Shown here: positions 27,367-35,659 of the stretch, one piece after another
Layout of the letters: each line of letters opens with the position of its first letter
How positions within the stretch are numbered: the first letter of the stretch is position 1
Assembly: GCA_913052575.1 (NCBI GenBank)
Contig: CAJXFK010000013.1
Span: forward strand, 1-36,498
Source: an uncultured Planctomycetaceae bacterium
GTDB taxonomy: Bacteria > Planctomycetota > Planctomycetia > Pirellulales > UBA1268
Reading direction: 5' to 3'
Length of the DNA stretch: 36,498 nucleotides
Made by a program: the position numbers and the translations under genes
The notes under the pieces: model-generated
Databases searched by the model: none
What the model saw: the letters and a program-made list of their open reading frames with translations, nothing else
Told to the model about the DNA's origin: nothing

Positions 27367-27394
27367 TCGTTAATTACAGCATTCTTTAATTACA
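27347..27394. repeat. 3 x 16-bp tandem repeat across the permease/ATPase gene junction
   Basis: Three 16-base units follow head to tail: GCATTTTTTAATTCCT, GCATTCGTTAATTACA and GCATTCTTTAATTACA. On the minus strand each unit carries an AATTAA followed three bases on by ATG. The third contains the permease stop codon, and the second contributes the ATPase start codon. The two right-hand units differ at one base only. Confidence 0.88.
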
Positions 27395-28606
27395 GCTTCT
27401 ATTTTCATAGATACGAAGTGATATGAGAGCAACAATAGCCGTAAAACAGACAGCCAAGCCACTACCAAGACCAGTTGTCATTGCAGCAAGACTTCCGGAA
27501 ATTAATGCCAGCACCGGAATCGTACAAAGGCCCAGCATGCCGGGTAGAATCCGTCGACCGTCCTGCTTTCCACTCATGCCTTGAGCAAAAGTGACGGCAA
27601 GAACTACGACGCCTCCAACAATCAACCCCTCATAAACATCGGCCCCCGTTTTAATGATCTTCGATACGGCATCAATAACAACTCGTAAAAAAAATGCACC
27701 GAGAACTGTTCCCGGAATTGTGCCTACACCACCAGACAGTGAGCAGCCACCAACCACAGCAGCTGCAATTGCGTTCAACTCATGCCCCCTACCTTGGTTT
27801 ACCGGTGCAGCAACTGATTCATTAGCGACATAAAAGAGCCCTGCGAGCGCCGCTGTCATCGCACCAAAGCAATAGGCAAACCACTTCACATTATCAGTGT
27901 GTATGCCAGCAAGCCGAGCAGCCTGCTCATTACCCCCAAGTGCTTTAAGATGACGTCCGAGCACTGTTCGAGTGAGAATCAGCCAGGTAATACACGCAAG
28001 AACAAGAAATGTTCCTACCGAAAACCATACGTTATCTCTCACTGATTTGAACAAAGGGTCCGCAACATTAATGACTGCACTTTTTGTTGGAGTCAAAACC
28101 GATGTACTGCTTTCACACAGTGCCCTCGCAAAACTTCGCAAGCCTACAAGTGTTGCAAGTGTCGCAACGAATGGAGGCAGATGAACAACCGTAATGAGCC
28201 AGGTATGGAGGGTACCAACAAAAAAACCTGTAAAAAGACTGGCCAAAATAGCAATAAGAACAATCTCCCAGCCGACCGGCTGAAATGCCATCATTTCAGT
28301 TGGCGCTAGCGCTAACATTGTCACAGAACACACCGTACCTGACAAAGCAATCATCGAACCGCTGGAGAGATCAATTCCACCGGAAATGATAACAACCGCA
28401 GCGCCAAGAGAAAACATTCCAAGCATTGCACTGTTGCGAGCAATGTCACGAAGGCTATCTAAGGGTTGAAAAAAGTAGGTATGATTCGTGTCGACGATCG
28501 CAGTAAACGCTAATGCAGCAATAATTGCCACAAGTAGCGACCATTCATTGTGCAATGGGAGCCATCGCTGTACTGCATTCCTCAAAAATAAATACCATGA
28601 TCTCAT
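27386..28606 (-). CDS. sugar ABC transporter permease (RbsC family)
   Basis: A 406-residue inner-membrane permease of the ribose-type ABC importers. Recognisable family segments are DIARNSAMLGMFSLGAAVVI, SGGIDLSSGSMIALSG, a cytoplasmic loop TVLGRHLKALGGNEQAARLAG (the ATPase-contact EAA-like loop) and AVVGGCSLSGGVGTIPGTVLG. About ten hydrophobic segments are visible. The protein is longer than E. coli RbsC because of an N-terminal extension and two extra hydrophobic stretches after residue 345. It starts 42 bases after the binding-protein gene (GGGTAGG upstream of ATG 28606) and its stop is 19 bases from the ATPase ATG. The extra C-terminal helices have no function I can assign. Confidence 0.92.
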   Translation of the reverse strand: MRSWYLFLRNAVQRWLPLHNEWSLLVAIIAALAFTAIVDTNHTYFFQPLDSLRDIARNSAMLGMFSLGAAVVIISGGIDLSSGSMIALSGTVCSVTMLALAPTEMMAFQPVGWEIVLIAILASLFTGFFVGTLHTWLITVVHLPPFVATLATLVGLRSFARALCESSTSVLTPTKSAVINVADPLFKSVRDNVWFSVGTFLVLACITWLILTRTVLGRHLKALGGNEQAARLAGIHTDNVKWFAYCFGAMTAALAGLFYVANESVAAPVNQGRGHELNAIAAAVVGGCSLSGGVGTIPGTVLGAFFLRVVIDAVSKIIKTGADVYEGLIVGGVVVLAVTFAQGMSGKQDGRRILPGMLGLCTIPVLALISGSLAAMTTGLGSGLAVCFTAIVALISLRIYENRSCN

Positions 28607-28648
28607 CGAGCCTACCCGTAAGCGATTTTCAAGCTGACTGCCTCAGGT

Positions 28649-29818
28649 TCAAGAACTCGACAAACCATATTTCTTCAACCATTCACGAAAAACTGACAAT
28701 GTTAAGACCTCAAGAGTGCCTGCTGACACAGCAGACTCAAGATCTTTTGCGTTGATAGGTGCACTACTCTTACCCGCCCAGTCATCAGGGATGATAAGCC
28801 GTAGGCCAGTAGTATATCTATCCCCTCCGGGCTCATCGCTATTGGGAAACATCTCTGCAATAACAGCATCTTTCTTTTCTACCATTGCAAGTAACAGCCG
28901 AACTGTTTGAACACCCATTTCGAAAGGGTTCTGTACAATCATACAGTCGATGTGCCCATCTTTCATGTGCTCGATTGCTTGAGCCGCGGCATCGAATGTG
29001 AATATCGAAATCTGATCCCGAACTCCTCGCTCTGCTACAACTTCGGCTATTGCCGGCGCATTGTAAGCCCAGATTCCGACTAAAGCATGTACATCGGGGT
29101 GATTTACAAGAGCAGTTCGTACGTTATCTCTAGCTCGTGAATGATCGAACGAATCAGCCATTCGATCTAATTCATTATAGTTTTTTCCAAGCGCGTCACG
29201 GCAGCCGTTCATTCTTGCTCTCGCATTATCGTTGTCAGTAAATCCAGTAAATTGAATAAACCCACCTTCATTAACACCTCGAGATTCTAAAACTTTCTTT
29301 GCGGCTGTGCCAAGCAAACGACCGGCTATTGAATTGTCTGTTCCTATGTAAAACGGGCGTGCATCTGAAAAAAGCTTCCCGTTAATATCACCATCGACAG
29401 TGATAACAGGCACACCTTTTTCAGCCAAACGTTTCATCTCTTCAACAATCGCCACATTCTCCGCCTGAATAACCGATATGGCAACTGCTGCGATATCTGC
29501 CTGAGTAACAAGTTGCCTGAGACGATTGATCTGTCCTTGAGCTGTTGCATTATTTTTTTCCATAACAACTTCGATGTTGCTTGAAGCAAGATCATATTTT
29601 TCAGCACCTGCCTGCAACCCAGCATTAAGCACGTCAAAATACGGATCATCCCCATTCGTTATAAAAATGAATCGCTTAGTAAGATTCCCTACGCTGGCTT
29701 TTTCCACCGAGGAAGAATCCACCGACTGTTTGCATCCGATTCCAGTAATGCTAAGAAGCAACAAAACCAATAAACAGGCGTGATGTGATGATCTTGAAAC
29801 AACAGCCATAGTTTCCAT
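28649..29818 (-). CDS. sugar ABC transporter, substrate-binding lipoprotein
   Basis: A 389-residue periplasmic binding protein type 1 of the RbsB-like group. A signal sequence ends in the lipobox ITGIGC, so it should be lipid-anchored at Cys29. The mature part begins KRFIFITNGDDPYFDVL and continues with INRLRQLVTQADIAAVAIS, VPVITVDGDING, FYIGTDNSIAGRLLG, HPDVHALVGIWAYNAPA and DCMIVQNPFEMG, all typical of the two-lobed sugar-binding fold. The start ATG 29818 has GGAA-AGAGA directly upstream; an ATG at 29809 is equally possible. It is the first gene of the three-gene transporter operon, the normal order for high binding-protein expression. The ligand is unknown; ribose is only one possibility among many sugars. 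Confidence 0.92.
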   Translation of the reverse strand: METMAVVSRSSHHACLLVLLLLSITGIGCKQSVDSSSVEKASVGNLTKRFIFITNGDDPYFDVLNAGLQAGAEKYDLASSNIEVVMEKNNATAQGQINRLRQLVTQADIAAVAISVIQAENVAIVEEMKRLAEKGVPVITVDGDINGKLFSDARPFYIGTDNSIAGRLLGTAAKKVLESRGVNEGGFIQFTGFTDNDNARARMNGCRDALGKNYNELDRMADSFDHSRARDNVRTALVNHPDVHALVGIWAYNAPAIAEVVAERGVRDQISIFTFDAAAQAIEHMKDGHIDCMIVQNPFEMGVQTVRLLLAMVEKKDAVIAEMFPNSDEPGGDRYTTGLRLIIPDDWAGKSSAPINAKDLESAVSAGTLEVLTLSVFREWLKKYGLSSS

Positions 29819-29906
29819 TCTCTTTCCGTTGTGTGAGATATGACGAACGAACAAAAAAATGCGCCTGGTCGATTTCTCTGACGACCCCTACCCCTGACTC
29901 ATGGAT

Positions 29907-30428
29907 TTAATAGTGTAAGCCACTTTTCCGAAGATGCACGATTGGCGTTTCTGTTGAATTTATTTCGCCAGCACATATATCTGCAATCACAATAGAATGG
30001 TCGCCACGACATTGGTCTGTATCGGAAGAAAGAAAAGCAGGCCTCGCTTTGCATTCCATCCAACCAACAACGCCCGGAAGGACCCCAGCACCGCAAGAAA
30101 CTCTCTTGATATCAAGGCCAGCAAATGGTTCATCTTCAACCACCGGAGGCTTACCAAACCTACCAAGGAGGCGTCGCTGATTTTCAGAAAGAACATTGAC
30201 AACAAAGTGAAAATCTCCACTTAGAACGGCTGAGAGAAAATGCCTGCCATTGCCTACAGCAATTGATATAGCTGGCGGATTAAACCCTGCTTGCATGAGC
30301 CAACTTGTCAGCATGGTTTTATCAACACCATTTTCTTGCCACGTAACAACAAAAAGGCCCCCTGGTATTCTCCCAAGAATTGAGCCAATTTCTTCACTAG
30401 AATCCTTCAAAGAATTGTCGCGTGTCAT
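29907..30428 (-). CDS. flavin reductase-like FMN-binding protein
   Basis: A 173-residue protein with the FMN-binding split-barrel fold of flavin reductases (PF01613 type). Family segments are GSILGRIPGGLFVVTW near the N-terminus, TMLTSWLMQAGFNPPAISIA, FHFVVNVLSENQ, LGRFGKPP, and CRGDHSIVIADI at the end, where the H in GDH contacts flavin phosphate in relatives. It looks most like the flavin reductase domain at the C-terminus of cyanobacterial flavodiiron proteins, here as a free protein. GGAAGGAG lies 7 bases before ATG 30428. Its stop is 88 bases upstream of the transporter operon on the same strand, so it may be transcribed with it, but no functional link to sugar uptake is evident. Electron donor and acceptor cannot be read from the sequence. 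Confidence 0.85.
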   Translation of the reverse strand: MTRDNSLKDSSEEIGSILGRIPGGLFVVTWQENGVDKTMLTSWLMQAGFNPPAISIAVGNGRHFLSAVLSGDFHFVVNVLSENQRRLLGRFGKPPVVEDEPFAGLDIKRVSCGAGVLPGVVGWMECKARPAFLSSDTDQCRGDHSIVIADICAGEINSTETPIVHLRKSGLHY

Positions 30429-30554
30429 GTAGCAACTCCTTCCACGTAAACTCTGACCAAATCATTCGAGGCACTTGTTTTTTTGATAATAACAGGAATT
30501 GCCGAACAATAAAAAACTAGGCTATTTGGGTGGCTGAGGGCAACATCGGAGCAC

Positions 30555-30612
30555 CCTCAATACATGTTTTCCTTAGGTCTCAATACAAAACAGGAAAACG
30601 ACATAATTGAGG
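30555..30612. promoter_or_regulatory. two-part hairpin in the leader of the DUF1207 gene
   Basis: CCTCAAT (30555-30561) pairs with ATTGAGG (30606-30612), and inside it GTTTTCC (30566-30572) pairs with GGAAAAC (30593-30599) around a 20-base loop. No T tract follows, so it is not a terminator. It lies 40 bases before the start of the DUF1207 gene and could be an RNA control structure or an operator. Confidence 0.35.
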
Positions 30613-30652
30613 AAACAAACCTATACAAGAGTATTTAGGAAAGGTCGCCTAG

Positions 30653-32083
30653 ATGACCTGCAGTTCAGTAAAACCGGCGATGGCTTCGGTCGAACAAAAC
30701 TATAGAGTTGCAGTCTCAGGCACACTTGCAACCCATACAAAAACCCTATCGTCGCGACATACCAGCACACACATTTTGTCACCACAACATCATATGTCGC
30801 ACAAAAATGTAATGATGATCAGAGCTAGTTCTCCCACGGCAACGTGGAATGCTGTCACGTATCTTTCATTTATATGCTTGCTTGGAACGCTGTTTCTTTC
30901 ATCTCTAAATCTGAGCAACGTTTTTGCTAAACCGCATAATGAGGACACACAACCCGAGCAAATGAATTGGTCGGAGAATAACAAATACCAACAGCATCGC
31001 GGAACGGAACCCCTCCAACTAGCTTCCGTATTTCAAGACGATGAACACCCGAACTATTTCTACGAAGAAGCCTCTAATGAAACATTCATGCAGGAGATGC
31101 AGGCAAACGGGCAAACAGTTCATGTGCTTCCTCCAGTTGAACCGCATGGACCAGTATTTTTGGATATGCCGTACGATGATATCAACGGATGCGACAGCTA
31201 TGGAATGTCTGGCACTCCGAACAGAAATTGCTATGACAATTTATGGGCACCGCGTCCTTGGTGTTGGCAGATCCTTCCAAATAATTTGATCTATACAAGC
31301 TATCTTGCAGGTCCCAAAGAACCACGTCTTGCGACGGTTTGGTATGACGACACTGGTCCATCACCCATCCCGGGGCGTGGTGGTGAACAAAACGGCTGGC
31401 TCTGGGACTCGACCCTTGGCGGAAGAGTTTCCATTCTGCGATACGGCTCCGACACGGAATTACACCCGCAAGGTTTCGAAGTACAAGTAGAAGGGGCGGC
31501 TTTTGTACGCCTTGACCCAGAAGATGATCGTGATCTTCGGTCAGCAGATTACCGCTTTGGTATTCCGTTGGTCTACGGTATTGGTCGCTGGCAGACGAAA
31601 CTTGCCTATTACCACAATAGTGCACACATCGGCGATGAATTCTATGAAAAATACAATCCACCATTTCAACGAGTGAACTATGTTCGCGATGTTATTGTCC
31701 TAGGCAATTCGTATTACATGTACGACTGGCTACGGCTTTATGGTGAAGTCGGTTGGTCGTTCTTCAACTCTGGCGGATCAGAACCGTGGGAATTCCAATT
31801 TGGTACTGAATTGATCCAGGCTAGACCAACAGGAATCCGTGGAGCACCATTTTTTGCTGTGAATGGAATGACTCGCCAGGAACTCAACTGGGGAGGAAAT
31901 GTCTGTGCTCAAGTTGGATGGGCTTGGCGAGGATATCAAAGTGAAAAGCTTTTCCGCCTTGGCTTTGAATATTTATACGGCTCTGATCCGCAGTATGAAT
32001 TTACGAAGACTGATGCAACGACTGGACGAATTACTGCTTTGAATCAAAACCGAGCAGGCATTGGCATGTGGTACGACTTTTAA
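30653..32083 (+). CDS. DUF1207 secreted/outer-membrane protein
   Basis: A 476-residue exported protein matching DUF1207, a family found mostly in planctomycetes. The core reads WQILPNNLIYTSYLAGPKEP, RVSILRYGSDTE, GFEVQVEGAAFVRLDPEDD, DYRFGIPLVYGIGRWQTKLA, YYHNSAHIGDEF and ends NQNRAGIGMWYDF. The alternating strands and aromatic C-terminus suggest an outer-membrane barrel. ATG 30653 is chosen because AGGAAAGG sits 8 bases upstream. With this start the hydrophobic signal segment lies late, at about 68-90, after a 65-residue polar extension. Starts at ATG 30794 or 30815 would give a normal signal peptide and remain possible. The function is unknown. Confidence 0.85.
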   Translation: MTCSSVKPAMASVEQNYRVAVSGTLATHTKTLSSRHTSTHILSPQHHMSHKNVMMIRASSPTATWNAVTYLSFICLLGTLFLSSLNLSNVFAKPHNEDTQPEQMNWSENNKYQQHRGTEPLQLASVFQDDEHPNYFYEEASNETFMQEMQANGQTVHVLPPVEPHGPVFLDMPYDDINGCDSYGMSGTPNRNCYDNLWAPRPWCWQILPNNLIYTSYLAGPKEPRLATVWYDDTGPSPIPGRGGEQNGWLWDSTLGGRVSILRYGSDTELHPQGFEVQVEGAAFVRLDPEDDRDLRSADYRFGIPLVYGIGRWQTKLAYYHNSAHIGDEFYEKYNPPFQRVNYVRDVIVLGNSYYMYDWLRLYGEVGWSFFNSGGSEPWEFQFGTELIQARPTGIRGAPFFAVNGMTRQELNWGGNVCAQVGWAWRGYQSEKLFRLGFEYLYGSDPQYEFTKTDATTGRITALNQNRAGIGMWYDF

Positions 32084-32190
32084 TCATAGTTCGGGACACA
32101 GAAACAGATTGGGACGTAGATTTAGAGCAACTGATATAGCGGAAACCTGCTTTAGAGGGAACCAGCAAACTAATAAGATAGACTTGTTGT

Positions 32191-33249
32191 ATGCCACTCC
32201 TTGCTATTGAGACAACCTGTGACGAAACGGCCGCGGCAATCATATCGCCAGAGAGACACGTTCTCTCAAGTGTCGTGGCGAGCCAGGACGAATTGCATGC
32301 TCGCTGGAGGGGTGTTGTGCCCGAAATTGCATCTCGTGCACATGTTGAACGAATTATTCCTGTAATTGATCAAGCAATCCAAAAAGCAGGCATTCGGAAA
32401 ACTGAACTTAGAGCCGTTGCTGTAGCGATCCGGCCAGGTTTGATAGGGTCTCTTCTCGTTGGTCTCTCAGCCGGAAAAGCAATTGCTGGCACACTCCGCA
32501 TACCACTAATTGGATATGACCATCTTGCTGCCCATCTCTATGCAAGCCGAATAGCATTTGGCGAAGAGCTCACCTATCCTGCAATCGGACTTGTTGCAAG
32601 CGGAGGACACACTTCTCTCTTTCACCTAAAAAACCCGATTGACCTTGAGGCTCTCGGAGGCACAATCGATGACGCCATTGGTGAAGCCTTTGACAAAGTC
32701 GCCAGCCTCCTCGGCCTAGGGTACCCTGGCGGGCCTCAGCTTGAGAAATTAGCTCTCAAGGGTAATTCGCGTTCACATCGCTTTCCACGACCACTTGCAA
32801 AAGACTCTTCTCGCCTTGACTTCAGTTTCAGTGGTCTCAAAACTGCCGTGCGATACCAAATACAGCCACCCGGAATGACCTCTCCACGATGCCTGAGCGA
32901 CCAAGAGCGTGCTGATCTTGCAGCATCTTTTCAGCAAGCGGCTGTCGACTCCGTCGTTGCAAAAGTAAGTCTTGCCATTCAAAAGACCAGCTGCCGTATC
33001 GTGGCAGTTGGTGGTGGAGTAACCGCAAACAAACTCCTTCGGACCGCCCTTGAAAAACTCGGGCAACAGCACTGCGCAAAGATTCTTATACCACCAATTC
33101 ATCTCTGCACTGACAATGCCGCAATGGGCGGAATTGGTTGGGAGCATATCGAACGCAATGAAATCGCCGATCTCGAACTTGATGTGCTTCCAAACGTTTA
33201 TCGAAAAAAAAAGCAGCAACCTAAACGCCATGGCGCGTCTCATCAATAA
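32191..33249 (+). CDS. tsaD: tRNA N6-adenosine threonylcarbamoyltransferase
   Basis: TsaD transfers the threonylcarbamoyl group to A37 of tRNAs that read ANN codons, working with TsaB, TsaE and TsaC. The 352-residue ASKHA-fold protein begins LLAIETTCDETAAAI. It has the metal site H111-x3-H115 (YDHLAAHLYA), ASGGHTSLFHL, GEAFDKVASLLGLGYPGGP, DFSFSGLKTAV and the nucleotide-binding AVGGGVTANKLLR and CTDNAAMGGIGW. All expected catalytic residues are present. The start is unambiguous, though the Shine-Dalgarno is weak. Its 3' end overlaps by 29 bases, tail to tail, the end of the SulP-carbonic anhydrase gene. TsaB and TsaE genes are not in the window. Confidence 0.96.
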   Translation: MPLLAIETTCDETAAAIISPERHVLSSVVASQDELHARWRGVVPEIASRAHVERIIPVIDQAIQKAGIRKTELRAVAVAIRPGLIGSLLVGLSAGKAIAGTLRIPLIGYDHLAAHLYASRIAFGEELTYPAIGLVASGGHTSLFHLKNPIDLEALGGTIDDAIGEAFDKVASLLGLGYPGGPQLEKLALKGNSRSHRFPRPLAKDSSRLDFSFSGLKTAVRYQIQPPGMTSPRCLSDQERADLAASFQQAAVDSVVAKVSLAIQKTSCRIVAVGGGVTANKLLRTALEKLGQQHCAKILIPPIHLCTDNAAMGGIGWEHIERNEIADLELDVLPNVYRKKKQQPKRHGASHQ

Positions 33250-35461
33250 CTTCGACTTCTCCACTTACAACGTCATACATCATTCCAACAACTCCAAGAC
33301 GCTGCTTCTTCACTTGCACCGTAACAGCCTTACTACCTTCAAGTAGTTTACGTACTACCCGAACAACATTTCGTCGGGCGACCGAATCAATAATCTCCTG
33401 ATGAGATTTGCTTTTCAAAGCTGCAACGCCTCGACAGTCATCTTCATTAACCACCTTGGCTACCTCTCGAAGAATGCCTTTTGCGTGTACACATTCTGGT
33501 GCAAGAGACTGATCGGGACAGCAATAATCAGTTACTGACGACTCGATCGCACCACATCGTGTATGCCCAACCACAACAACTAATTTTGCTCCCGCCACGA
33601 TTGCTGCAAATTCGATACTTCCGATTACTTCCTCGGTCGTAATATTGCCAGCTACACGAACACTCAACACATCACCGAGCCCAAGATCGAAAATTGCCTC
33701 AGCCGGTGAACGTGAATCAATACAACTTAATATCACTGCTAGAGGGTGCTGACCCGTAGCCGTTGCGGTCCTCTGCCTCTCCATACTCCTTTTTAGTGGC
33801 TCCCCGTCACGAAATCGATTATTACCCTCCAGCAACATAGCAAGTACTTCAGATGGGCTTGCGGCCTGCTGCACCTCATGGCTTGAGTGCTCAACAAACC
33901 GTATCTCGTCATGAAGGTTAGGATAGCGGGTTCCAAAGCCGACCAGACTCAGCTGTACCCAGCGAGCGGGCGCTCCGGTCTTCTGAAAGTCAGATAATAG
34001 ATCGATCACATCCGGATCAATATAATCTGCATTTGAAGCATCGATGAGGAGGGTTCCCCCGGGTGGAACCTCGTACAATACCGATTGCAATGCGGCACGA
34101 TTAAAGAAGGTCACTTGGTTCGCCAACTCAATCCGAATAACATTTCCCGAGGCATGACGCTCAAGTTTTTTAACAAGAGGGCGTCGATAATTAGAGTGCA
34201 AGATAAAGATAATACTGCAGATCAGGCCGATGCCTATACCAACCAAAAGGTCTGTCAGAACAATTGCCAGAACGGTGGCAACAAATGGTATGAATTGAGA
34301 ATACCCTTCCTGCCACAACTGATAGTAACGCTTCAAATTGGTTAATTTGTAACCCGTCTTAATCAAAATAGCAGCAAGTGTCGCCAAGGGTATTTCATTA
34401 AGCCAAGCGGGAAGAAGCAGCACACACAACAACAACAGAAGACCATGTGAAACGGTGGCAAAACGTGTTCTTGCCCCAGCATTGACGTTTGCAGTACCGC
34501 GAATGACTGCTGCACTCACCGGTAGCCCACCAAGCAGGCCACAAATAATATTACCGGTCCCCTGTGCTAAAAGTTCTCGATTCCGAGGAGTACGTTGCTG
34601 ACGTGGATCAATTTTGTCAACTGCCTCAATCGCCAAAAGTGATTCGAGACTGGCAATGATACCAATGGTTGCAGCAGACACGTAAACCCGCGAATCAGCG
34701 AGGCTTGAAAAATCAGGAAATGTTATTAAGCCCAACAATCCCTCTGGACCATTTGGCAGAGGTACTGAAACGAGATGCGTCGGGCCGATGGCCCACGGAC
34801 TTCCCATACGTTTAAGCAGTACATTCACGGCAGTACCGCCAACTACTGCAATAAGAGGACCTGGTATGCGCGTTTTCCGTAACCAGCTAATCTGATCCCA
34901 CGCAATGACCAAAAGGAGTGAGCCAATGCCTACGGTTGCAGCACCAGGTAAGAAATACTTGATTGACTTTGGCAAGTCAGAAAAAGTTGTCTCGCGGTCT
35001 GGCTGATTGAATGACATTTCACCGATTGGGTCTATGTCATAGCCGATCAAATGCGGAAGTTGCTTCAGGATGATAATGATACCAATCGCTGCGAGCAGTC
35101 CTTTAATCACACTCGTTGGGAAGAATGAGGAGATAAATCCTGCTTTGAGCAGGCCAAAAGCTATCTGAATAACTCCAGCCAGTAAGACTGCCGTCAAAAA
35201 TCCATCAAATCCACCGAGGGCTGTTGTCTGGGCAGAGACTATAGCGATCAACGCTGGCGAACCACCTGAGACACTCGTGCGAGAACCACTTAATCCTCCG
35301 ACGACAATGCCGCCCACTATTCCGGCAACAATACCTGAAAATAATGGTGCTCTTGCAGCTAAGGGCACGCCAAGACAGAGCGGCAACGCCACAAGGAAAA
35401 CAACAACCCCTGCCATAAGATCGGAAACTAGATATTCTGGTATTAAGCCACGCTTTGGCAT
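33221..35461 (-). CDS. SulP anion transporter-STAS-beta-carbonic anhydrase fusion
   Basis: A 746-residue fusion that probably imports bicarbonate and interconverts it with CO2. Residues 1-425 form a SulP transporter domain with many membrane segments (VFLVALPLCLGVPLA, SVSGGSPALIAIVSA, the IASLESLLAIEAVD segment 269-282). Residues 440-525 form a STAS-like domain with LLIDASNADYIDPDVIDLL. Residues 535-740 form a beta-class carbonic anhydrase whose zinc ligands are seen as C580 and D582 (SCIDSR), H633 and C636 (GHTRCGA). Similar fusions are known in several bacterial phyla. ATG 35461 is preceded by GAGGG about 9 bases upstream. The C-terminus overlaps the end of tsaD by 29 bases in convergent orientation. 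Sulfate as substrate cannot be excluded, but the fused anhydrase argues for bicarbonate. Confidence 0.92.
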   Translation of the reverse strand: MPKRGLIPEYLVSDLMAGVVVFLVALPLCLGVPLAARAPLFSGIVAGIVGGIVVGGLSGSRTSVSGGSPALIAIVSAQTTALGGFDGFLTAVLLAGVIQIAFGLLKAGFISSFFPTSVIKGLLAAIGIIIILKQLPHLIGYDIDPIGEMSFNQPDRETTFSDLPKSIKYFLPGAATVGIGSLLLVIAWDQISWLRKTRIPGPLIAVVGGTAVNVLLKRMGSPWAIGPTHLVSVPLPNGPEGLLGLITFPDFSSLADSRVYVSAATIGIIASLESLLAIEAVDKIDPRQQRTPRNRELLAQGTGNIICGLLGGLPVSAAVIRGTANVNAGARTRFATVSHGLLLLLCVLLLPAWLNEIPLATLAAILIKTGYKLTNLKRYYQLWQEGYSQFIPFVATVLAIVLTDLLVGIGIGLICSIIFILHSNYRRPLVKKLERHASGNVIRIELANQVTFFNRAALQSVLYEVPPGGTLLIDASNADYIDPDVIDLLSDFQKTGAPARWVQLSLVGFGTRYPNLHDEIRFVEHSSHEVQQAASPSEVLAMLLEGNNRFRDGEPLKRSMERQRTATATGQHPLAVILSCIDSRSPAEAIFDLGLGDVLSVRVAGNITTEEVIGSIEFAAIVAGAKLVVVVGHTRCGAIESSVTDYCCPDQSLAPECVHAKGILREVAKVVNEDDCRGVAALKSKSHQEIIDSVARRNVVRVVRKLLEGSKAVTVQVKKQRLGVVGMMYDVVSGEVEVIDETRHGV

Positions 35462-35659
35462 CTCAAAAAACCCTCAGAAACAGTTCGACCAAGCCACCGT
35501 CAGGACCGTCTTCGAGGAAATGTACCCTCCACCTGCTAATTTCGTCCACGCCGATAGAAATCTACCTAAAGCCTTGAATTTGTAGCATATTAAAACAGGC
35601 GTGTTATTCTTTTTCGGCAACCTGATCTTTAGGTTTTCCTTCAAGAAATCAAACAACAA

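Noticed and set aside
25810-29818. Assignment of the importer to ribose
   Set aside because: RbsABC-like systems carry many sugars, and no ribokinase or other catabolic gene is adjacent.
35619-35640. AACCT/AGGTT hairpin before the methyltransferase gene
   Set aside because: A 5-bp stem in AT-rich sequence is expected by chance.
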